Assembly: GCA_030147335.1 (NCBI GenBank)
Contig: JASKZZ010000257.1
Location: forward strand, 1 to 10,167
Reading direction: 5' to 3'
DNA: 10,167 nt
From: Herpetosiphonaceae bacterium
GTDB taxonomy: Bacteria > Chloroflexota > Chloroflexia > Chloroflexales > Kallotenuaceae
The translations under genes were made by a program, and so were the position numbers. Positions 4,938 through 10,167 of this stretch are shown piece by piece. The notes beneath the pieces are model-generated. The model was given only the letters and a program-made list of their open reading frames with translations. It had not been told where the DNA came from and did not search any database. Every line of letters begins with the position of its first letter. Within the stretch, counting starts at the first letter, position 1.

Positions 4938-7321
4938 TGCTAAACCGTTTTGTAGTATTTCGACTAATTGTTCTGCTTGTTTTCTTCAGCTTGATTTATC
5001 AGCTGTGGGTGCTCCAATTCCATGAAGGTGAGGCATGGTCCGACGACGCGCGCGGCAACTACACCCGACGCGTGTACGAGCGACCACTGCGCGGCGAAAT
5101 TTTTGCCAGCGACGGCAAGACGATTTTAGCCGAAAGCCTACCTAGCGATACCATTGCAATATTGCCGAGCCAGCTACCCAAAGCCGACTCGCCCGAGCGG
5201 CAGGCAATGTTCGCCTGGCTGGACGACCTCCTGGGATTTCAAAGTACCATCACGGTTACTCCTACCGAGCAGCTTTCCTATGAGCCGCGTCTTCAGCAAG
5301 ACATCGAGCTATTGACCGGACCATTCGCTACGCCTGAGCCAATGCTCAACGAGTCATTTACGATTACAATGCCGGTTGGCCTATCGGTCAAAGCTCTGGA
5401 GCTAACTCGCGGCTACACCAACACCCTGATTTTCCAGTCGCCAATCGAAACAATCATTGCGAATGCGGGGCTGCCGGCCTATGAGACCGTACCGCTAACA
5501 ACAACGCGTAATCTGGAAATCGGCCGCATCATCGAGGAAAATAAATCAATCTCGCCAGGACTGCCGGGTGTGCAGGTTGAGCCAAACTACCAGCGCGCAT
5601 ATCCGAAAAGCGGCGAGGTGATGTCGTTGTCGCATTTGCTTGGCTATGTTGGCACGGTTGACCGCTGCGACATTATTAAGCAAAATCCGCGTGAGCTGTG
5701 GCCGACCTATATTTTGGAAGATATTCGGAAGAACAAGGAAGAGTTGCTTGAGTCGTGCTATCTCACCGAGGAACAGCTGGAACAGCTTGCTCGCAGCACT
5801 GACAAACAGCTCAACTATCTCTTGACGGATCGGATTGGCCGAGACGGCCTGGAGCGCACCTACGAGCGTGATCTGCGCGGCCAACTAGGCCAAAAACAGG
5901 TCGAAGTTGATGTTGCCGAACGCCTTGTATCAAAGCCAAGTGAGCTTGTTCCAACACAGATGGGCAACAACCTTGTGCTGACAGTTGACTACGAGCTACA
6001 AAAGCAGACCGAACAAATTTTGCGCAAATGGATCGAAGAGTCGGATCGTCGCCGCCGGAATTTTCCATTGCTCAAGGGCCAGCCCGACCGTCGCCAATAT
6101 TTTCCAATTGAGGCAGGCGTTGCTGTCGCGATGGAGGTAAAAACTGGCCGGATTTTGTCGATGGTGAGCTGGCCAGCCTACGATAACAATATCTTTAACC
6201 GCCGCCGCACCCAGGACGAAGTTAAGGCAATCTACGATCCAGGTTATCCTAAGCAAGCGCCCGCGATTAACCAGGCCATTGCCGGACGCTTCCCACCGGG
6301 ATCGACATGGAAGCAGATTTCGGCAGCAGCGGCGCTTACAAACGGTGCAATTGGTCCTGACACGCAAATCCGAGATCCGGGTTATATCAACGTCAAAAAC
6401 AGCTACTTTGAGAACGATCCGACCAAAGATCAGCACTTCCCCAATGCAATCAAGCGCGACAATGGTTGGATTGGTGTGCGACAAGCGCTGCAAGTATCGT
6501 CAAACGTTTTTTTCCAATCAATTGTTGGCGGCACCAAGTTTGTGCGTAATCTTACTGACGGAGAAAAGATTGCGGGGCTTGGCAAGGACGCTGATCAGCA
6601 TCTGGCGGACATGGCTCTTGCGTTTGGCTTTGGTCAGCCGACTGGAATCCCGTTGTATGGCGAGATCAGCGGTGTTGTCCCGTCCGCCGAGTGGAAACGA
6701 GACTTGTCTGGAGCAAAGGGCCAGGAAGCGTGGACGATTGGCGAAACCTACAACACTGCTATCGGACAGGGTGACTTGCTGGTAACGCCGTTACAGCTAA
6801 CCGTGGCATCAGCAGCGATTGCGAACGGCGGAACATTATATCAACCACAGTTGGTCAAAGCGATCACCGACGCTAATGGGCAGTCGGTACGCGAGATTGA
6901 ACCGGTTGTGCGCTCAAAAGTGCCGGTCAAGCCTGAACATTTGCAGGTTATCCGCGAAGGAATGCGGATGGCGGTCAGCGCGCCCAACAGCATCGACAAA
7001 TGTGCCAGCAAGGAAGTGTCCGGTCTTGATATTGCGGGCAAGACAGGCACTGCCGAATATGTTGAACGCATCAATCCCGACAAGCCGCCGATCGAGGGTA
7101 ACATTCGCAATCGTTCCCATGCCTGGTTCGCCGGCTTCGCGCCTTATGACAACCCTGAGATCCAGGTGGTGGTGCTGGTTGAAGGCGCCGGTGACATGAA
7201 TGACGGATCGGCAACCATTGCGGTACCGGCAGTAACCGAGATCATGCAGGCTTACTACAAGGTCACGCCGCCCATCGATCCGGCAACGCCAATTCCACCG
7301 TATAACTTACCTTGCCACTAA
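4937..7321 (+). CDS. mrdA: Penicillin-binding protein 2, elongation-specific class B transpeptidase
   Basis: This enzyme crosslinks peptidoglycan during lateral-wall growth, acting outside the membrane with RodA and the Mre proteins. An N-terminal membrane anchor (about 5-26) precedes the pedestal with RPLRGEIFASDG (49-60), ISPGLPGVQVE (205-215), LLGYVG (234-239) and DRIGRDGLE (298-306). The transpeptidase domain shows all three catalytic motifs: S456-T-W-K459, S521-S-N523 and K702-T-G704. At 794 residues it is about 160 longer than E. coli PBP2, whose active serine is residue 330. Most of the extra length is in the pedestal, around 75-190 and 241-285. The only four cysteines (244, 274, 689, 793) are all outside the membrane. 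The start is set by a TAATG overlap with mreD. Context makes PBP2 more likely than the divisome FtsI. Confidence 0.94.
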   Translation: MLNRFVVFRLIVLLVFFSLIYQLWVLQFHEGEAWSDDARGNYTRRVYERPLRGEIFASDGKTILAESLPSDTIAILPSQLPKADSPERQAMFAWLDDLLGFQSTITVTPTEQLSYEPRLQQDIELLTGPFATPEPMLNESFTITMPVGLSVKALELTRGYTNTLIFQSPIETIIANAGLPAYETVPLTTTRNLEIGRIIEENKSISPGLPGVQVEPNYQRAYPKSGEVMSLSHLLGYVGTVDRCDIIKQNPRELWPTYILEDIRKNKEELLESCYLTEEQLEQLARSTDKQLNYLLTDRIGRDGLERTYERDLRGQLGQKQVEVDVAERLVSKPSELVPTQMGNNLVLTVDYELQKQTEQILRKWIEESDRRRRNFPLLKGQPDRRQYFPIEAGVAVAMEVKTGRILSMVSWPAYDNNIFNRRRTQDEVKAIYDPGYPKQAPAINQAIAGRFPPGSTWKQISAAAALTNGAIGPDTQIRDPGYINVKNSYFENDPTKDQHFPNAIKRDNGWIGVRQALQVSSNVFFQSIVGGTKFVRNLTDGEKIAGLGKDADQHLADMALAFGFGQPTGIPLYGEISGVVPSAEWKRDLSGAKGQEAWTIGETYNTAIGQGDLLVTPLQLTVASAAIANGGTLYQPQLVKAITDANGQSVREIEPVVRSKVPVKPEHLQVIREGMRMAVSAPNSIDKCASKEVSGLDIAGKTGTAEYVERINPDKPPIEGNIRNRSHAWFAGFAPYDNPEIQVVVLVEGAGDMNDGSATIAVPAVTEIMQAYYKVTPPIDPATPIPPYNLPCH

Positions 7322-7433
7322 GGAACAAAAAGAAGAAAGCAAGGAATGGATTGCTGATGGCTAACACTGTAACATTAGGGCTGCAACTTGTAACCTTACT
7401 CAGTTGACAGTTCATTTATAATCGTGAACAATC
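7322..7433 (+). other. Intergenic region between PBP2 and minC
   Basis: The gap of about 110 bases has no convincing terminator after PBP2. It contains a purine-rich stretch (7322-7349), an AAGGA followed by a 16-codon open frame (7357-7407, starting MANTVTLGLQ), a TTGACA at 7404-7409 and a TATAAT at 7417-7422. The short frame has an SD-like site 11 bases before its ATG, but no other support as a gene. Confidence 0.4.
7417..7422 (+). promoter_or_regulatory. Candidate -10 box just upstream of minC
   Basis: A perfect TATAAT ends 11 bases before the minC ATG, so transcription would start at about 7429 and give an almost leaderless message. The TTGACA at 7404-7409 is only seven bases upstream, too close for a normal 17-base spacer, and there is no TG extension. 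The lack of an SD site before minC agrees with leaderless initiation. It remains an inference, since minC may instead be read through from PBP2. Confidence 0.45.
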
Positions 7434-8102
7434 ATGAGTGCACCAATTGCAATTAAGGGCAGCAAAGACGGACTTAGGCTGATGCTGGCCGAAGACGTCG
7501 CTTGGGAAGAAGTTGTTGCGGCTTTACGGAGCCAACTTGAGCGTGGGACCGAGTTTTTCCATGGCGCAGAGCTAACAATTGATGTTGGTGATCGCGCGCT
7601 GGAAGACAACGACTTGCAAGCGTTGTTAGCGCTTATGCACGAGCATGGCCTACAGCCGACGGCGCTCGCGACAAATTCGCGTGAAGGACGTACTGCCGCG
7701 CGAGCAGCAGGCATGACCGCGCGGCCAACGAATCGCAACGCGCCGACCACGCAGCGAGTAGGCGATCCTGAGGCGGCATTGATGGTTACACGCACGCTGC
7801 GTTCTGGGCAAGTGCTGCGACATCATGGACACGTCACGATTGTTGGCGATGTCAACCCCGGTGCTGAGATCGTTGCAAGTGGCAGCGTAATTGTTTGGGG
7901 GCGGCTGCGCGGGACCGTACACGCGGGAGCGCTTGGCGACACCAGCGCGCTTGTTTGTGCACTTGAGCTAATCCCATCGCTGCTGCGCATTGCCGACTTG
8001 ATGTCTCGTCCACCCGATCAGCGACCAGCCGGACCGGAAACGGCCCGGATCAAAGATGGACAGATCGAAGTTGAGCAGTGGGAAGGAAAACCAAGGGTGT
8101 AG
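7434..8102 (+). CDS. minC: Septum-site-determining protein MinC, FtsZ assembly inhibitor
   Basis: MinC is recruited to the membrane by MinD and inhibits FtsZ polymerisation away from midcell. The 222 residues show an N-terminal FtsZ-inhibiting domain (about 4-78, with IKGSKDGLRL and FFHGAELTIDVGDR), a polar alanine/arginine/threonine-rich linker (about 79-115) and the right-handed beta-helix C domain that dimerises and binds MinD. The C domain carries RSGQ (123-126), VGDVNPGAEI (137-146), WGRLRGTVHAGALGD (155-169) and LRIAD (184-188), ending in the usual IKDGQIEVE (206-214). No SD site precedes the ATG; a TATAAT ends 11 bases upstream. It is the first of three Min genes in the conserved order C-D-E. 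Confidence 0.95.
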   Translation: MSAPIAIKGSKDGLRLMLAEDVAWEEVVAALRSQLERGTEFFHGAELTIDVGDRALEDNDLQALLALMHEHGLQPTALATNSREGRTAARAAGMTARPTNRNAPTTQRVGDPEAALMVTRTLRSGQVLRHHGHVTIVGDVNPGAEIVASGSVIVWGRLRGTVHAGALGDTSALVCALELIPSLLRIADLMSRPPDQRPAGPETARIKDGQIEVEQWEGKPRV

Positions 8103-8184
8103 GGACAGATGACCGAACGTCCAGATGAAATGTTAGCCCCCAACGCTTCATTCCTGATCACATGATCCATGACCGCTAAAATCG

Positions 8185-8190
8185 AAGGAG
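8185..8190 (+). promoter_or_regulatory. Strong Shine-Dalgarno site of minD
   Basis: AAGGAG lies seven bases before the minD ATG. It contrasts with the SD-less starts of mreC, mreD and minC in the same cluster, and suggests that minD is translated independently and efficiently. The rest of the minC-minD gap (8103-8184) holds only an 18-codon open frame (8109-8165) without other support. Confidence 0.85.
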
Positions 8191-8197
8191 CCTTGCG

Positions 8198-9010
8198 ATG
8201 GCGCGAGTAATAACCATCACATCCGGCAAAGGTGGCGTTGGCAAAACCACAACCACCGCCAACTTAGGAACCGCACTGGCAATGCAAGGCCAGCGCGTTG
8301 TCGCCGTCGACGCCGATATCGGGCTGCGTAACCTTGACGTAGTGATGGGCCTGGAAAATCGGATCGTATATGATCTGGTTGACGTGGTGGAGGGCCGCTG
8401 CCGCTTACGTCAAGCGTTGATCAAAGACAAACGGTTTCCAGAGCTGTTCTTGCTGCCGGCTGCGCAAACGCGCGACAAAGACGCCGTCAGTCCCGAGGAC
8501 ATGATTGAGCTGTGTAATCAGCTGCGCCGCGAATTCGACTTTGTGCTGGTTGATTCGCCTGCCGGTATCGAGGGTGGCTTCCGTAACGCGATTGCGGGCG
8601 CAGACGAAGTCGTTATCGTCACTACGCCCGAAGTTTCAGCAGTGCGCGATGCTGACCGGATCGTTGGGCTCGTTGAGGCTTTTGAAAAAGGACATCCCCG
8701 GCTAATCCTCAACCGCATTCGGCCCCAGATGGTGAATCGCGGCGAGATGATGAGCAAAGAAGACGTTGTTGAAATCCTGGCGATTGACCTGCTGGGCGTA
8801 GTGCCCGACGACGAAGCAATTGTAACGTCCACCAACCGTGGTGAAGTAGCGGTCATGCACAAAACATCACAGGCTGGACGGTCATATGTAGACATCGCGC
8901 GGCGCATACTTGGCGAAGATGTGCCAATGATTGTGCTGACCGAAGATCAAAGCTTGCTTGATAAATTCTTTGGCGCGCTGGGGCTACGGCCACGACGGGC
9001 AACACGTTAA
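8198..9010 (+). CDS. minD: Septum-site-determining ATPase MinD
   Basis: MinD is a ParA/MinD-type ATPase. In the ATP-bound dimer it attaches to the membrane, recruits MinC, and is released by MinE-stimulated hydrolysis. The deviant Walker A motif GKGGVGKTTTT (10-20) has both the signature lysine K11 and the phosphate-binding K16. DADIGLRNLD (38-47) is the switch region, and VLVDSPAG (116-123) is Walker B. The C-terminal SLLDKFFGALGLRPRR (252-267) is the amphipathic membrane-targeting helix that defines MinD as opposed to other ParA proteins. The length of 270 matches the family. An AAGGAG site seven bases upstream supports the start. Confidence 0.97.
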   Translation: MARVITITSGKGGVGKTTTTANLGTALAMQGQRVVAVDADIGLRNLDVVMGLENRIVYDLVDVVEGRCRLRQALIKDKRFPELFLLPAAQTRDKDAVSPEDMIELCNQLRREFDFVLVDSPAGIEGGFRNAIAGADEVVIVTTPEVSAVRDADRIVGLVEAFEKGHPRLILNRIRPQMVNRGEMMSKEDVVEILAIDLLGVVPDDEAIVTSTNRGEVAVMHKTSQAGRSYVDIARRILGEDVPMIVLTEDQSLLDKFFGALGLRPRRATR

Positions 9011-9080
9011 ATTGAACAGACGTCGCTCCACCGGCGACACGGGCGCTGCAAAATAGCAAGAACAGAGAAGGACAATGTGA

Positions 9081-9341
9081 ATGGGCTTTTTGGATAATTT
9101 GCTAGGACGCAAGCGCGAAACCAGCTCGGCGATTGCAAAAGAGCGCCTGCTGACCGTGCTGGTTCATGATCGCGTCAAGCTAACACCAGAGGATATGGAG
9201 GCGATGCGCGCTGAGATTATTGCGGTCATCTCAAAGTATGTCGATATTGCCAATCCTGAAGCGATTGATGTGTCACTGCTGCGAGGCGAAGAAAGCGATC
9301 ATCTCAAAGCTGATATTCCCGTTCGCCGGTCACGCACCTAG
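9081..9341 (+). CDS. minE: Cell division topological specificity factor MinE
   Basis: MinE activates the MinD ATPase and displaces MinC, keeping the division inhibitor off midcell. The 86 residues match the family's usual length of about 88. The N-terminus MGFLDNLLGRKR (1-12) is the amphipathic membrane-binding helix. The MinD-interacting segment IAKERLLTVLVHDR (18-31) follows, and then the dimerisation domain with EIIAVISKYVDI (45-56). A GAAGGA site eight bases before the ATG supports the start. Having minE directly after minC and minD means the organism encodes a full oscillator-type Min system, not the MinCD-DivIVA version. Confidence 0.95.
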   Translation: MGFLDNLLGRKRETSSAIAKERLLTVLVHDRVKLTPEDMEAMRAEIIAVISKYVDIANPEAIDVSLLRGEESDHLKADIPVRRSRT

Positions 9342-9349
9342 AGCCGTAT

Positions 9350-10167
9350 ATGCAAACAACGCGGATAGTCTTTCCAACCTGGGCCAAGGTTACAACCGTA
9401 GCTATTGTGATCTTGCTCTCGATCTTGCTGCTGCAAACTGTTGGCGGCCTGCTTAACCCATTCATTTGGGCTATTATCACTGCCTATCTTCTCAATCCGC
9501 TTGTCACAGCACTCGCTGCTCGTACGCGTTTTGGCCGAGGGTGGTGGGTTGTGTTGTTGTATATCATCGCGGGATTGATGATTTATCTCGCGGTGAATAC
9601 ACTCGTGCCACGCCTTGCTAAACAATACAGCGATCTGGTGCAAGCAATACCTGAATTTGCGGATAGGACCGAGCGGTGGATTGACGCAAATGGCACGTTT
9701 AACCTAGGCGGCACGCCGATTGACCTGCGACCAAGCGAAGTCGAGATTGAGGAATTCTTTACAGAGTTAGGCCGTGAGCTGCCGGCGACGATACCCGAGC
9801 TGGTTTTTGGCGTATTTGAGCGAATCGTGCTGCTGCTTGTGTATATCGTTGTCACGTTTTACCTGCTGCTCCAAGCGAACCAGATTACCGACCATTTGTA
9901 TAGCTTGATTCCAACACCGCAGCGTAGTGAAATTCGTGAGCTTGGTCGCTCGATTGATCGGGTGCTTGGCGCGTATATTCGCAGCCAATTGCTGCTGATT
10001 GTGATTATGGCGGTGGTCACGTATATCCCGCTTTCGATCCTGGGCGTGCAGTACGCGCTCGTCTTGGCGATTGCAACAGGCTTTTTGGAGATTATTCCGT
10101 TTGTCGGGCCATGGACCGCTGCAGGATCAGCGATGTTGGTGGCCTTGTTTCAGTCCACCAATACATT
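9350..10167 (+). CDS. AI-2E family (UPF0118/PerM-like) membrane transporter, 3' end cut by window
   Basis: An uninterrupted frame starts at an ATG eight bases after minE and continues to the window edge, giving about 272 residues without a stop. It has two to three N-terminal membrane helices (about 13-34, 36-52 and 65-86), a polar central region (about 88-150) and further helices. The family signature region follows: VLGAYIRSQLLLIVIMAVV, LGVQYALVLAIATG and LEIIPFVGPW, which match the conserved core of the AI-2E transporter family. Proteins of this family include TqsA, PerM and sodium/lithium-proton antiporters, so the substrate cannot be named. There is no clear SD site. Its closeness to minE suggests cotranscription. 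Family length is usually about 350-400, so roughly a quarter to a third is missing. Confidence 0.88.
   Translation, partial: MQTTRIVFPTWAKVTTVAIVILLSILLLQTVGGLLNPFIWAIITAYLLNPLVTALAARTRFGRGWWVVLLYIIAGLMIYLAVNTLVPRLAKQYSDLVQAIPEFADRTERWIDANGTFNLGGTPIDLRPSEVEIEEFFTELGRELPATIPELVFGVFERIVLLLVYIVVTFYLLLQANQITDHLYSLIPTPQRSEIRELGRSIDRVLGAYIRSQLLLIVIMAVVTYIPLSILGVQYALVLAIATGFLEIIPFVGPWTAAGSAMLVALFQSTNT

Noticed and set aside
5996..6785. Open frames of about 165 codons on both strands inside the PBP2 gene
   Set aside because: They overlap the catalytic part of a gene with all motifs intact, their products resemble no family and they have no start signals.
9022..9038. Hairpin GTCGC/GCGAC in the minD-minE gap
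   Set aside because: It has only five pairs with a seven-base loop and no T tract, so it is not supportable as a terminator or regulator.
1..10167. Search for mobile elements, CRISPR arrays, tRNA-targeted integration sites and defence genes
   Set aside because: No repeat arrays, transposase or integrase motifs, or direct repeats of tRNA 3' ends were seen. The region reads as conserved core chromosome.

Overview
The window is a chromosomal housekeeping region, with no phage, insertion-sequence, CRISPR or plasmid signal visible. The gene content and order (mreB-mreC-mreD-PBP2-minC-minD-minE), a PBP2 much larger than the proteobacterial one, roughly balanced base composition and frequent start codons without a Shine-Dalgarno (SD) site suggest a rod-shaped or filamentous bacterium. 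Chloroflexota (class Chloroflexia, perhaps Herpetosiphon-like) is my best guess. This is inferred from gene order and protein style, not from a database match.

Layout. Positions 1-270 hold a short tRNA operon: an extended -10 promoter, tRNA-Ser(UGA), tRNA-Ser(GCU) and a strong rho-independent terminator. Positions 293-330 hold a second hairpin that terminates the opposite strand. From 2134 down to 350, on the minus strand, lies a large multi-spanning membrane protein that looks like a lipid-linked-sugar-dependent GT-C glycosyltransferase (MptA/MptB or GT87 style). Between 2135 and 2293 is a divergent control region with two facing-away extended -10 promoters arranged as an inverted repeat, one for the glycosyltransferase and one for mreB. 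From 2294 to 7321 runs the elongasome cluster mreB, mreC, mreD and PBP2 (mrdA). PBP2 overlaps mreD by one base. After a 111-base gap that carries a TATAAT box almost on top of the next start codon, the complete Min division-site system follows: minC (7434-8102), minD (8198-9010) and minE (9081-9341). Eight bases after minE, a transporter-like AI-2E/UPF0118 family gene starts and runs off the window end.

How the genes work together. MreB polymers under the membrane, linked through MreC and MreD to the transpeptidase PBP2, direct lateral-wall peptidoglycan synthesis. MinD and MinC block FtsZ assembly away from midcell, and MinE confines them to the poles. The window therefore joins the cell-elongation and division-site-selection machineries in one co-directional block. 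The SEDS glycosyltransferase RodA, the usual partner of PBP2, is absent here. The divergent GT-C enzyme could supply a cell-envelope glycan, but nothing in the sequence links it functionally to the mre genes beyond the shared promoter region.

No clearly new system is present. The points most worth a second look are the paired divergent promoters, the enlarged four-cysteine PBP2, the near-leaderless minC start and the SD-less mreC and mreD starts.
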